The notes: generated from the letters alone by a model not told the origin. A stretch of DNA of 14,593 nt from Flavobacteriaceae bacterium (GCA_030618945.1 JAUXCI010000032.1:1-14593); one strand, 5' to 3'; shown: positions 6,591 to 14,593, numbered from the stretch's first letter. Numbers and translations are program-made.

Positions 6591-6610
6591 TAATCCTTTA
6601 CTTAGGATTA
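6591..6610 (+). other. Intercistronic hairpin before the C69 hydrolase gene
   Basis: Perfect 7-base arms (taatcct / aggatta) enclose a 6-base loop in the 40-base gap between two genes of the cassette. There is no T run after it, so it is not a standard terminator. It could mark an RNA-processing or stability site that changes the level of the last gene relative to the first three. The stem is short and A/T-rich, and chance is possible. Confidence 0.35.
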
Positions 6611-6625
6611 CAAGATTAAGAAGTT

Positions 6626-7960
6626 ATGTGTGATACTTTTATTGCTTTGCCTAAGGCTACATATGATGGGTCAGTTATTTTTGGGAAAAACAGTGATCGT
6701 GAAGCTAATGAAGAGCAAATCATAGAATATCATCCGGCTAAGAAATATCCAAAAAATTCAACCTTAAGATGTACTTACCTTAAAATACCACAGGTTGAAC
6801 AAACATATGGTGTAATTCTAAGCCGCCCGTTTTGGATGTGGGGTGCTGAAATGGGAGTTAATACAAAAGGAGTAGTTATTGGTAATGAAGCTGTATTCAC
6901 CAAATTAAAAGTAAAAAAAGAAGGTGTTTTAACAGGGATGGATTTATTGCGTTTGGCATTAGAACGATCTGATTCAGCAAATGCTGCAAAACAGGCCATT
7001 ATTGATTTGTTGCAGCAATTTGGTCAGGGAGGGCTTTGTGGTTATGAAGATAAAAATTTTACTTATCATAATAGTTTCCTAATTGCTGATAAAAAAGAGG
7101 CATGGGTTTTGGAAACTGCAGGTAAATATTGGGCAGCTAAAAAAGTTGAAGATTATTATGCTATCAGTAACGGTTTAACCATTGGATCCGATTATGATGA
7201 AATTCATCCCGAGGCAATTGCTTTTGCTCATAAAAAAAAATGGATAAAAGGAGAGTTTAATTTTGCTTTTGCTTTTTCAGATTTTATATACACAACATTT
7301 TCAGCATGTAAGAAACGTCAAAATCGTGCTGTTGAGATCTTAAAAAACAATTATCAAAAAATCAGTATAAAATCAGCAATCGAACATTTGAGAGATCATA
7401 ATTCTCAAAGCTTTCAGCCTTCAAAACCTTTGTTAGGAAATACGATTTGTGCACATGCCGGAAATTCGATTACTCGAAATGCTTCACAAACCACGGGTTC
7501 GATGATCGTTCATCTAACAGAAAAGGACCCTACTGTTTGGATTACTGCGAGTTCAGCCCCATGCATTTCTATATTTAAACCTGTTTGGTTTATGGACCAG
7601 GTTTTGCCTAACGTAGGTGATCAAACTCCAACAGGTTTTCATAAAAACTCTTTTTGGTGGAAACATGAAGTTTTACATAGAGAGATCATAAAAGATTATA
7701 AAACAAGAAGTAAAATTATACAAAAGGACAGTAATAAAATAGAAGAACAATTATTGCAAGAAGTTTATCAGAAAGGTAATAAGAACTATGCGTTCACCAA
7801 CTTTTCATTTAATAAAAATAATGAGATGCTGAATAAGTGGTTACGTGTAATTGAGGAAAGTAAGATAAAAACCTCACCTAATTTATTTTATAAAATGTAT
7901 TGGAAAAAATTGAATAAAAAAGTAAAAATATCTAAAGAAATTCACCGAAATGAAAATTAG
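6626..7960 (+). CDS. Secernin-like peptidase C69 family Ntn hydrolase
   Basis: A 444-residue member of the C69/secernin group of N-terminal-nucleophile hydrolases. It begins MCDTFIALPKAT; Cys2 would become the N-terminal nucleophile when methionine aminopeptidase removes Met1, and no signal peptide precedes it, so the protein should act in the cytoplasm. Family motifs are GKNSDRE at 20-26, SRPFWMWGAEMGVN at 66-79, GNEAVFT at 86-92, HNSFLIADKKEAWVLETAG at 148-166 and ISNGLTIGSDYD after that. Length is close to secernins (about 415-425) plus a lysine-rich C-terminal extension. Bacterial C69 enzymes such as PepD are dipeptidases; animal secernins have lost or changed this activity. The substrate may be a dipeptide, an amide, or an acyl donor. 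It is the last gene of the cassette, 40 bases after the kinase-fold gene, and converges on obg with an 18-base gap. Confidence 0.9.
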   Translation: MCDTFIALPKATYDGSVIFGKNSDREANEEQIIEYHPAKKYPKNSTLRCTYLKIPQVEQTYGVILSRPFWMWGAEMGVNTKGVVIGNEAVFTKLKVKKEGVLTGMDLLRLALERSDSANAAKQAIIDLLQQFGQGGLCGYEDKNFTYHNSFLIADKKEAWVLETAGKYWAAKKVEDYYAISNGLTIGSDYDEIHPEAIAFAHKKKWIKGEFNFAFAFSDFIYTTFSACKKRQNRAVEILKNNYQKISIKSAIEHLRDHNSQSFQPSKPLLGNTICAHAGNSITRNASQTTGSMIVHLTEKDPTVWITASSAPCISIFKPVWFMDQVLPNVGDQTPTGFHKNSFWWKHEVLHREIIKDYKTRSKIIQKDSNKIEEQLLQEVYQKGNKNYAFTNFSFNKNNEMLNKWLRVIEESKIKTSPNLFYKMYWKKLNKKVKISKEIHRNEN

Positions 7961-7978
7961 AAAATCAATTTATTTTAT

Positions 7979-8971
7979 TTAGTCATTTAACATGTCCCAA
8001 AGTTTGTCTTTCAATTCGGTAAGACCTGTTTGTGCCATTGACGATATAAAAACATGTGGTAAATCCTTAGGGATTTCTTGCAGCAATTCCTGCTTTAATT
8101 CGTCATCGAGTAGATCAGATTTAGAAATTGCCAAAAGTCTGTCCTTATCTAAGAGTTCAGGATTGTGCTTTTTAAGTTCGTTCAACAGAATATTGTACTC
8201 ATCCTGTATATTCTTGCCGTCTGCACTTATTAGGAATAATAAGGTTGAATTCCTTTCAATATGCCTCAAAAACCTATGACCTAATCCTTTTCCTTCTGCT
8301 GCACCTTCAATTATTCCAGGGATATCTGCCATGACAAAACTTTTATAGTCACGGTATTCAACAATTCCCAAGTTTGGTTTTAAAGTTGTGAATTCATAAT
8401 CGGCAATTTTGGGTTTGGCCGATGTGACAACTGATAAGAGCGTTGATTTCCCTGCATTGGGAAAGCCAACCAGTCCTACGTCTGCCAAAAGTTTTAATTC
8501 AAGTTGAAACCAGCCTTCGACGCCTTCAATTCCTGGTTGGGCATAGCGCGGTGTTTGATTCGTGGATGTTTTAAAATGCCAGTTTCCCCTTCCACCTTTA
8601 CCTCCTTCACATAGAATAATTTCTTGTTGATGATTGGTTATTTCGTATAAAATTTCCTGGGTTTCACCATCTCTTATAATGGTTCCTAGTGGTACGTCAA
8701 CATAAATATCTTCTGCGTCTTTCCCAGTACTTTTACTTTTACTGCCACCACCACCTTGCTCGGCCCTGAAGTGTTTCTTGAATTTAAGATGAAAAAGGGT
8801 CCATAAGTTCTTATCACCTCTAAGAATGATATGACCGCCACGGCCACCATCACCTCCGTCAGGGCCACCTTTGGTTATATATTTTTCCCTGTGAAGATGC
8901 ACAGATCCCTTACCTCCATTTCCTGAAGAGGCCCAGATTTTAATATAATCAACAAAATTTCCTTCAGTCAT
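7979..8971 (-). CDS. obg: Obg-family GTPase (ObgE/CgtA)
   Basis: A 330-residue ribosome-associated GTPase involved in 50S subunit maturation and linked to the stringent response. The glycine-rich Obg domain spans about 1-160 ([12 protein letters not shown] at 35-46, GGKGGRGN at 123-130). The G domain follows: G1 GFPNAGKS at 169-176, G2 FTTLKPN at 194-200, G3 DIPG at 216-219, G4 SKSD at 283-286 and G5 SSM at 310-312. G4 is SKSD instead of the textbook NKxD, which I believe is common in Bacteroidota Obg. The protein stops right after the G domain, so it lacks the C-terminal OCT extension of some Gram-positive Obg proteins. The ATG is followed by TEGNFVDY, a usual Obg N-terminus. It is the last gene of an hpt-adk-obg unit, 29 bases after adk. 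Confidence 0.97.
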   Translation of the reverse strand: MTEGNFVDYIKIWASSGNGGKGSVHLHREKYITKGGPDGGDGGRGGHIILRGDKNLWTLFHLKFKKHFRAEQGGGGSKSKSTGKDAEDIYVDVPLGTIIRDGETQEILYEITNHQQEIILCEGGKGGRGNWHFKTSTNQTPRYAQPGIEGVEGWFQLELKLLADVGLVGFPNAGKSTLLSVVTSAKPKIADYEFTTLKPNLGIVEYRDYKSFVMADIPGIIEGAAEGKGLGHRFLRHIERNSTLLFLISADGKNIQDEYNILLNELKKHNPELLDKDRLLAISKSDLLDDELKQELLQEIPKDLPHVFISSMAQTGLTELKDKLWDMLND

Positions 8972-9000
8972 CTAAGGGTTTATAAAGAGCGTTAATTCAT

Positions 9001-9588
9001 TTATTTTGCAGACTTGCTAAGTTTGTCTATTACTTTTTCCAGTTTTGCTGTGATGTCTTCAATAGATCCAACACCATCAACACCAAAATACTTATCCTGA
9101 TTTTGATAATAATTTTTTAAAATGGCAGTTTTCGATTCATATTCGTTAAATCGATTTCTAATTTTGCTTTCGTCCTGATCATCGCTTCGCCCACTTGTTT
9201 TTCCTCTATTCAAAAGCCTTTCTACAAGAAGATTTTCAGGAACCTCTAACGCTATCATACCATCGATTCCGGTATTTTTTTTAGCCAGAAATATGTCAAG
9301 AGATTTTGCCTGAGATTCAGTTCGGGGAAATCCGTCAAATATAAACCCATTGGCAGCTGCATTCCTGTTGACTTCGGCTTTTAGCATGTCAATAGTCACC
9401 TCATCAGGTACCAGGTTGCCTTTATCCATAAATGATTTGGCCAGTAAGCCCAGTTCCGTTTCATTTTTGATATTATATCTAAACACGTCACCAGTTGAAA
9501 TATGAATCAAATCGTATTTGGTTTTTAAGAACTCAGCTTGAGTCCCTTTTCCAGCGCCCGGGGGTCCGAATAAGACTATGTTTTTCAT
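9001..9588 (-). CDS. adk: Adenylate kinase
   Basis: A 195-residue cytosolic enzyme catalysing ATP + AMP = 2 ADP. The P-loop GPPGAGKGT lies at 8-16, the AMP-binding STGD at 31-34, DGFPRT at 85-90, and catalytic arginines at about 128, 134, 144 and 146 in RGKTSGRSDD and KIRNRFNEY. The LID region is short with no zinc-finger cysteines, the short form seen in this phylum. The C-terminus is lysine-rich. It sits between hpt and obg, 55 bases from hpt and 29 from obg, and is probably cotranscribed with both. Confidence 0.98.
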   Translation of the reverse strand: MKNIVLFGPPGAGKGTQAEFLKTKYDLIHISTGDVFRYNIKNETELGLLAKSFMDKGNLVPDEVTIDMLKAEVNRNAAANGFIFDGFPRTESQAKSLDIFLAKKNTGIDGMIALEVPENLLVERLLNRGKTSGRSDDQDESKIRNRFNEYESKTAILKNYYQNQDKYFGVDGVGSIEDITAKLEKVIDKLSKSAK

Positions 9589-9643
9589 TTCAATTTATTT
9601 TTATCAGGATTTACTTTCTCCTAAGTTTGTCATCGAGATCAAT

Positions 9644-10183
9644 TTATTCTTTCAACTTGTAAATATCCGGAAGATTTCTTCCAAGACCATCATAATCAAG
9701 GCCATAGCCAACAATGAATTTGTCTTCTATTGATTTACCAATATAATCAATGGGTAATTCTTTTCTGAATATATCTGGTTTGAAGAATAGTGTTGCAATT
9801 TTTAAGGTCTTTACATTTTTATCTCTGAAGACCTCGTAGATTTCAGCCAAGGTATTACCGGTGTCAATGATATCTTCCAAAATAACAACTGTTTTCCCTT
9901 CCAAATCTTCATTAATCCCCACTAGGTGTTTGATCTTACCAGAAGTATTTGTCCCTTCATAGGATGCCATTTTCACAAAAGTAATATGGCAACTATTCGG
10001 GTATTTTCTAACAAAATCAGCTGCAAAGATGAAAGATCCATTAAGTATTCCAATGAAGATAGGAACCTCATTTGCTTCCATATCATTCGCAATTTGCTCA
10101 GCTAGGAATTCAACATATTGATCTATCTTTTCTTTTGAAATAAAAGGAACAAAATGCTTGTCATGTAATTGTATACTGTTCAT
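9644..10183 (-). CDS. hpt: Hypoxanthine phosphoribosyltransferase
   Basis: A 179-residue type I phosphoribosyltransferase that converts hypoxanthine (and usually guanine) plus PRPP to IMP/GMP in purine salvage. The PRPP-binding loop VVILEDIIDTGNTL lies at 99-112, the pyrophosphate-contact segment GILNGSFIFAADFVR at 45-59, and the flexible loop MASYEGTNTSG at 72-82. The frame is open further upstream to a TTG at 10207, which would add eight residues (MIKISELA). I prefer the ATG at 10183, because homologues begin close to the LHDKxFVP segment. It is the first gene of the hpt-adk-obg unit; a -7 box lies about 64 bases upstream of the chosen start. Confidence 0.96.
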   Translation of the reverse strand: MNSIQLHDKHFVPFISKEKIDQYVEFLAEQIANDMEANEVPIFIGILNGSFIFAADFVRKYPNSCHITFVKMASYEGTNTSGKIKHLVGINEDLEGKTVVILEDIIDTGNTLAEIYEVFRDKNVKTLKIATLFFKPDIFRKELPIDYIGKSIEDKFIVGYGLDYDGLGRNLPDIYKLKE

Positions 10184-10246
10184 TGCTAATTCACTGATTT
10201 TTATCAAATAAAGCTAAGACGCTAAGTTCATTTGAAAATGAGAATG

Positions 10247-10254
10247 CAAAAATA
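10247..10254 (-). promoter_or_regulatory. Putative -7 box for hpt-adk-obg
   Basis: On the minus strand this reads TATTTTTG, a perfect TAnnTTTG match, located just after the secDF terminator stem and before hpt. Its T run also forms the tail of that terminator, so part of the resemblance may be incidental. No TTG is seen at the expected -33 distance. Confidence 0.3.
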
Positions 10255-10256
10255 CT

Positions 10257-10292
10257 AAAAACCTTTTAGGAATTATCTCCTAAAAGGTTTTT
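10257..10292 (-). terminator. Strong symmetrical terminator after secDF
   Basis: Perfect 15-base arms (aaaaaccttttagga at 10257-10271 and its complement at 10278-10292) enclose a 6-base loop. The outer pairs are A-T runs, so the minus-strand transcript ends in a T run as an intrinsic terminator should. It lies 37 bases after the secDF stop and separates secDF from hpt. Because it is symmetrical it would also work on the plus strand, though no plus-strand gene is read through it. Confidence 0.88.
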
Positions 10293-10328
10293 TAAATCTC
10301 AATCAAATATCCCGGTTAAGGATAATTA

Positions 10329-13304
10329 TTATTTTTTTAGCTGCTTCTTTCCAAACTTTTCAGTGGTGTCATACATGATCGGAGAAGCAATAAACAAAGA
10401 TGAGTAAGTACCTACAATAACACCTATGATCAAGGCAAACATAAATCCTTTAATTGAATCTCCGCCAAATAGGAATATGGCTAACAATACGATCAAGGTA
10501 GTTAATGAAGTATTTATCGTTCTACCCAAAGTACTGCTAAGAGCAGTATTTACAGTCCTTGAAAATACCCAATTCGGATGTTTATTGTTGAATTCACGAA
10601 TCCTGTCAAAGATAACAACTGTATCATTTAAAGAGTAACCCACAACGGTAAGAATAGCCGCAATAAAGGATTGGCCAATTTCCATGTCAAAAGGTAAGAT
10701 TTTATAGAAGAGCGAGAAAATTGATAATACAATTAATACATCATGAAAAACAGCCATAACCGCTCCCAAACTGTATTGCCATTTTCTAAATCGGATTAGG
10801 ATATAAAGAAACACAACGATCAAGGAACCAATGATAGCCCATAAAGCACTCTGTTTAATATCATCCGCAATGGTAGGACCAACCTTTGTCCATTCCATAA
10901 TACCGATTTTTAAGTCGTTATCTGCTCCTTTGAATTCTGAAAAGCTGATGCCTTCCGGTAAATAAGTCTTTACACCATCATATAATAGCATTTGAATCTC
11001 ATCATCCACCTCAATTCCGTTGTCATCAATTCTGTATTTTGTAGTGATTTTCAATTGGTTGGCAGAACCAAAAGTTTTTACCTCAGGAGAACTTTCGAAA
11101 GCATCTTTTAAACTATTCGCCACTGCCGGTGGGCTCACATTGTCTACAAATCTTACCGTATAGGTTCTTCCCCCTTTGAAATCAACTCCGTAATTCAATC
11201 CATTTGTAAATAACGAACCAAGACCTATAATCAGAATTATTCCTGAAATCATTAAGGCCATCTTTCTTTTCTTAAGAAAATCTATATCGATGTTTTTAAA
11301 CCAGTTCTTAGTAATATTTGTATTGAAAGTAAGCTTACTCTCTTTATTAATATACCATTCAATTAAAAGTCTAGTAATAAAAATAGCTGAGAATAGAGAG
11401 GTTACAATACCAATCATTAAGGTTGTTGCAAATCCTTTTACAGGACCTGTTCCAAAAATATAAAGAATCATACCTGTCAATAAGGTTGTGACGTTAGCAT
11501 CAAGAATTGATGAAAGTGCACCTCCAAATCCGTCGTTGACTGATTCTTTCAGGCCTTTACCTTTGTTTAATTCTTCCTTAATTCTTTCATAGATCAGTAC
11601 GTTAGCATCTACTGACATACCTATGGTCAAAACAATACCGGCAATACCTGGTAAGGTAAGAACGGCGCCAAAAGATGTTAAAACACCAAAAATAAAGAGT
11701 ATGTTTAAAGCCAAGGCAATATCAGAGAATATACCAGCTTTGCCATAGTAAAATAACATCCATAATAATACGATAATCAAGGCAATAATAAAGGAGTAAG
11801 TACCGCTGTCAATTGCTTCCTGACCCAATGAAGGCCCAACAACGTCTGCTTGAATAATTCTAGCTGCTGCAGGTAATTTACCTGATTTAAGCGCATTGGC
11901 TAAATCCTGAGCTTCGTCAATTGTAAATTGTCCAGAAATAGATGTTCTACCTGTTGTGATGGCATCGTTAACACGAGGAGCAGAATACACAAAGTCATCA
12001 AGAACAACGGCAACAAATTTACCAACATTTTCAGTGGTCATTTTAGCCCATTGCTTTGTTCCTCTACTATTCATTGTCATGCTTACCTCAGGATTCGCTC
12101 CTAACTGGTCAAACACCTGTTGTGCATCCGAAATAACATCTCCCTGTATAGGAGCCTCATCATTTCTATTTGATTTAAGTACATAGAAGTTGATGATGTC
12201 ATTTGTTGCCTTTGCATCCCATGCAAATTTCGCATATTTTTGATCGTTAGATAATAAAGCTCTCACCTCTTTCATGGCAAGGTATTCATTTATAGTAGCC
12301 GTATCTTTTACATTGGCTGAAGCTATAATTGAACTAATATCGTTTTGAGCCTGAGGAAACCTTACATATAATATACTGAAAAGTGGATTGGTGGCCTTAA
12401 TATCAACAGAGTCTTTTACCTCCCCTAACAGGTCGTCAATTTCTTCATCTATAACGGCTGCTGTATCTTTCGCAACTTCAGTTTCTTCCGATTTTAATAA
12501 TTCTGCAAGTTTTGTATTAGCAGAAAAAAAGAATTGGGCCAAATCCTGGTTTGTATACACTTCCCAAAATTGTAATTCTGCAGTGCTCTGTAAAAGTCTT
12601 CTTACACGATCAATATCTCTTGCACCAGGTAATTCGATAAGAATTCTTCCTGATTCACCTATTCTTTGGATATTTGGTTGGGTAACGCCAAAACGGTCAA
12701 TTCTGCTACGTAGAACTTCAAAAGCCGTGTTGATAGAACCTTTAACTTCTTCTTGTAAAATTGGTTTAACATCTTCATCAGACATCTTAAAATTAATCTT
12801 GTCCTTTAAAGATTTATTGCCAAAAATACTTGGATCACTTAATTTTATGCTTCCCTTACTTGCTGCTTCAAAAGCTTCGTAAAATAATTGTATATAATCC
12901 TTATCGCTATCTTTTTGAGCTATGGACGCATTAATCAAGGCTTCATTAAAGACAGCGTTTTTTGATTTGTTTGATAGGCCGTATAAAATGTCTTTTACTG
13001 ATACTTCCAATGTCGCATTAATACCACCTTTAAGGTCAAGACCTAAATTGATCTCTTTTTCTTTGACATCATTATAAGTAAAGTCAGTAAAGCCTAAATC
13101 CAATACTGTAGTGTTGGCGACAGAATCTAAATATTGCTTTTGCAAGCGGATTGATTCTTTTGAATCAGCACTATCGGTTTTTGTTTCTGCATAGGTAACA
13201 GCATCATTCTCAACATTTTTCGCAAACCATGTAAATGACAACTGGTATAAACATACCACACTTAAAATGATTGCAAATAATCTAATTAGTCCCTTGTTTT
13301 GCAT
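10329..13304 (-). CDS. secDF: Fused protein-export membrane protein SecDF
   Basis: A 991-residue fusion of SecD and SecF, the proton-driven accessory of the Sec translocon that pulls exported proteins into the periplasm. The first helix is at about 7-25. The SecD part has GLDLKGG at 88-94, a large periplasmic region to about 500 (P1 head with VLRSRIDRFGV at 197-207, and an acidic, less conserved stretch around 270-310), VGPSLGQ at 489-495, and five helices to about 650 including GMSVDANVLIYERIKEE at 562-578, whose Asp566 is the likely proton-path residue. The SecF part begins with a helix near 683-700, GVDFKGGR at 706-713, and ends with a helix bundle containing VGYSLNDTVVIFDRIRE at 888-904. 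Twelve helices are expected. The start MQNKGLIRLFAI is typical for the phylum. It is monocistronic, with a -7 box upstream and a strong terminator downstream. Confidence 0.97.
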   Translation of the reverse strand: MQNKGLIRLFAIILSVVCLYQLSFTWFAKNVENDAVTYAETKTDSADSKESIRLQKQYLDSVANTTVLDLGFTDFTYNDVKEKEINLGLDLKGGINATLEVSVKDILYGLSNKSKNAVFNEALINASIAQKDSDKDYIQLFYEAFEAASKGSIKLSDPSIFGNKSLKDKINFKMSDEDVKPILQEEVKGSINTAFEVLRSRIDRFGVTQPNIQRIGESGRILIELPGARDIDRVRRLLQSTAELQFWEVYTNQDLAQFFFSANTKLAELLKSEETEVAKDTAAVIDEEIDDLLGEVKDSVDIKATNPLFSILYVRFPQAQNDISSIIASANVKDTATINEYLAMKEVRALLSNDQKYAKFAWDAKATNDIINFYVLKSNRNDEAPIQGDVISDAQQVFDQLGANPEVSMTMNSRGTKQWAKMTTENVGKFVAVVLDDFVYSAPRVNDAITTGRTSISGQFTIDEAQDLANALKSGKLPAAARIIQADVVGPSLGQEAIDSGTYSFIIALIIVLLWMLFYYGKAGIFSDIALALNILFIFGVLTSFGAVLTLPGIAGIVLTIGMSVDANVLIYERIKEELNKGKGLKESVNDGFGGALSSILDANVTTLLTGMILYIFGTGPVKGFATTLMIGIVTSLFSAIFITRLLIEWYINKESKLTFNTNITKNWFKNIDIDFLKKRKMALMISGIILIIGLGSLFTNGLNYGVDFKGGRTYTVRFVDNVSPPAVANSLKDAFESSPEVKTFGSANQLKITTKYRIDDNGIEVDDEIQMLLYDGVKTYLPEGISFSEFKGADNDLKIGIMEWTKVGPTIADDIKQSALWAIIGSLIVVFLYILIRFRKWQYSLGAVMAVFHDVLIVLSIFSLFYKILPFDMEIGQSFIAAILTVVGYSLNDTVVIFDRIREFNNKHPNWVFSRTVNTALSSTLGRTINTSLTTLIVLLAIFLFGGDSIKGFMFALIIGVIVGTYSSLFIASPIMYDTTEKFGKKQLKK

Positions 13305-13344
13305 TCCTTATTTTATTTAAATAATCTTTTTTTCTATAATCGGG

Positions 13345-13352
13345 CAAATATA
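13345..13352 (-). promoter_or_regulatory. Putative -7 box of the secDF promoter
   Basis: On the minus strand this reads TATATTTG, a perfect TAnnTTTG match. Transcription would begin near 13337, giving a leader of about 33 bases to the ATG at 13304. The -33 region is T-rich but without a clear TTG. Confidence 0.48.
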
Positions 13353-13460
13353 CTCAAAAGATTTAGCTTTAAAAGAAATAAGCCTGAAATTTTGAACCTA
13401 TTTTACATATAGGATTCCTTATAAAATTTACTAAATTAGCTAGTTAAATGAAACGATAAA

Positions 13461-14593
13461 ATGAAATATAAAACAGACATTGATATTGCTCAAAATACTG
13501 AGCTCGTACATATTAAGGAAATCGCTGAAAAACTCAAAATTAATGAAGATGATTTGGAGTTATATGGAAAATATAAAGCAAAATTACCCTTGCATCTTAT
13601 TGATGAAACAAAGATCGAGGACAATAACCTAATATTGGTCACGGCCTTAACTCCAACACCTGCAGGTGAAGGAAAAACGACGGTGTCAATTGGCCTTGTA
13701 GAAGGCTTGAATAAAATCGGTGAAGAGGCAATGGTGGTTTTAAGAGAGCCCTCATTAGGACCGGTTTTTGGAATAAAGGGAGGAGCAGCCGGAGGAGGTT
13801 ATTCTCAGGTAGTCCCTATGGAGGATATCAATCTTCATTTTACGGGCGATTTTAATGCCATTGAAAAAGCAAACAATTTATTATCAGCTTTGATAGACAA
13901 TAATCTACAGTCTCCAAATAATTTGAATTTGGATCCAAGGACAATTTTTTGGAAAAGGGTTATAGATATGAATGACAGGTCGCTCAGACAAATAACAATT
14001 GGGCTGGGAGGAACAGCAAATGGTGTGCCCAGGGAAGATGGTTTTAATATTACTCCTGCTTCCGAAGTTATGGCAATTTTATGCATGGCAACTGGGTTTA
14101 AGGATTTGAAGGAAAGGTTGGGTGATATTTTTATTGGTTTTACTTATGCTAAGAAACCAGTTTTTGCAAGGGACTTAAAGGCTGAAAATGCTATGGCTAT
14201 TTTGTTGAAAGATGCTATTAAGCCTAATTTGGTTCAAACCTTGGAAAAAAATCCGGCGATTATTCATGGAGGACCGTTTGCCAACATCGCGCAGGGGACC
14301 AATACCATCTTAGCCACAAAAATGGGCCTTTCATTATCAAATTACGTAGTTACGGAAGCTGGATTTGGTGCTGATCTTGGTGCGGAGAAGTTTTTTAACA
14401 TAAAATGTGCTGCCTCAGGTTTGAGCCCTAAGGCCGTTGTACTGGTGGCGACCATCAGAGCTTTAAGACATCATGGAGGAGCTGCTAAAGATGAATTGAA
14501 TAACGCTAATGTAGACCGGGTAAAGAAAGGATTTGTGAACCTTGGGAAGCATATAGAAAAGATTAGAAAATTTAATATTGAACCAGTGATCGC
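13461..14593 (+). CDS. fhs: Formate-tetrahydrofolate ligase, 3'-truncated by window edge
   Basis: The frame is open from the ATG at 13461 to the window end: 377 codons of a protein that normally has about 555-560 residues. The enzyme makes 10-formyl-tetrahydrofolate from formate, ATP and tetrahydrofolate, supplying one-carbon units for purines and formyl-Met-tRNA. The nucleotide-binding loop [11 protein letters not shown] lies at 64-74, followed by [19 protein letters not shown] at 95-113, DINLHFTGD at 122-130, and family blocks for [25 protein letters not shown] and [11 protein letters not shown]. The N-terminus [10 protein letters not shown] is typical of the family. It diverges from secDF across 156 bases. 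I see no convincing promoter on this strand there, only a weak TAAATTAG at 13432-13439. Confidence 0.97.
   Translation, partial: MKYKTDIDIAQNTELVHIKEIAEKLKINEDDLELYGKYKAKLPLHLIDETKIEDNNLILVTALTPTPAGEGKTTVSIGLVEGLNKIGEEAMVVLREPSLGPVFGIKGGAAGGGYSQVVPMEDINLHFTGDFNAIEKANNLLSALIDNNLQSPNNLNLDPRTIFWKRVIDMNDRSLRQITIGLGGTANGVPREDGFNITPASEVMAILCMATGFKDLKERLGDIFIGFTYAKKPVFARDLKAENAMAILLKDAIKPNLVQTLEKNPAIIHGGPFANIAQGTNTILATKMGLSLSNYVVTEAGFGADLGAEKFFNIKCAASGLSPKAVVLVATIRALRHHGGAAKDELNNANVDRVKKGFVNLGKHIEKIRKFNIEPVI

Noticed and set aside
5674..7960. Reading the kinase-fold and C69 genes as an antiphage or peptide-toxin system with the membrane peptide as effector
   Set aside because: The set lacks a nucleic-acid sensor or nuclease, and the PLP enzyme and C69 hydrolase point to metabolism; nothing specific supports defence.
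12388..12882. 164-residue plus-strand frame inside secDF
   Set aside because: It is antisense to the periplasmic region of a clear secDF gene, serine-rich as expected for a shadow of Glu/Asp/Arg codons, and has no promoter or motif.
13397..13413. Small hairpin (cctat / atagg, 7-base loop) between secDF and fhs
   Set aside because: A five-base A/T-rich stem in an A/T-rich gap is likely chance; it has no tail or conserved shape.
13835..14086. 83-residue minus-strand frame inside fhs
   Set aside because: It is antisense to conserved fhs coding sequence and matches nothing.
1..14593. CRISPR arrays, tRNA genes, insertion sequences, toxin-antitoxin or phage-defence genes
   Set aside because: No regularly spaced repeats, tRNA-like cloverleaf, transposase motifs or recognised defence domains were seen on either strand.

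Overview
The window is AT-rich chromosomal DNA from a Bacteroidota bacterium, most probably a member of the Flavobacteriia. Evidence for this: a fused SecD-SecF translocase of 991 residues; an hpt-adk-obg gene order; a C-terminally short Obg GTPase; an mnmD gene divergent from ilvE; almost no Shine-Dalgarno sequences; and several matches to the Bacteroidota -7 promoter box TAnnTTTG. No rRNA, tRNA, CRISPR array, insertion sequence or phage gene was found. Both ends cut through a gene.

Layout. 1-855 (+): the C-terminal part of a U32-family (TrhP/RlhA-like) tRNA/rRNA hydroxylation protein. 852-1037 (-): a 61-residue two-helix membrane protein that overlaps the U32 gene tail to tail. 1073-2206 (+): a two-gene unit of a short-chain dehydrogenase and an all-alpha NTP pyrophosphohydrolase. 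2248-3318 (-): ilvE, with its own hairpin terminator. 3430-4110 (+): mnmD, for wobble-uridine modification of tRNA. 4165-7960 (+): an accessory-looking cassette. 7979-10183 (-): hpt-adk-obg, read in that order. 10329-13304 (-): secDF, ended by a strong symmetrical hairpin. 13461-14593 (+): the first two thirds of fhs, formate-tetrahydrofolate ligase.

The housekeeping genes cover purine salvage and nucleotide balance (hpt, adk), ribosome assembly (obg), one-carbon units (fhs), branched-chain amino acids (ilvE), tRNA modification (U32, mnmD) and protein export (secDF).

The most unusual part is the cassette at 4165-7960. It has a perfect 14-bp palindrome, a Bacteroidota-type promoter, a 45-codon gene for a single-helix membrane peptide, a class-III PLP enzyme, a divergent kinase-fold protein that keeps K/D/N/D catalytic residues at protein-kinase spacing, and a secernin-like (C69) N-terminal-nucleophile hydrolase starting Met-Cys. 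The genes are packed with gaps of 4, 6 and 40 bases. I infer one small-molecule pathway: a hydrolase releases or transfers an amino compound, a kinase phosphorylates it, and a PLP enzyme transaminates it or eliminates phosphate. The chemistry is a hypothesis; the gene layout and motifs are visible in the sequence.
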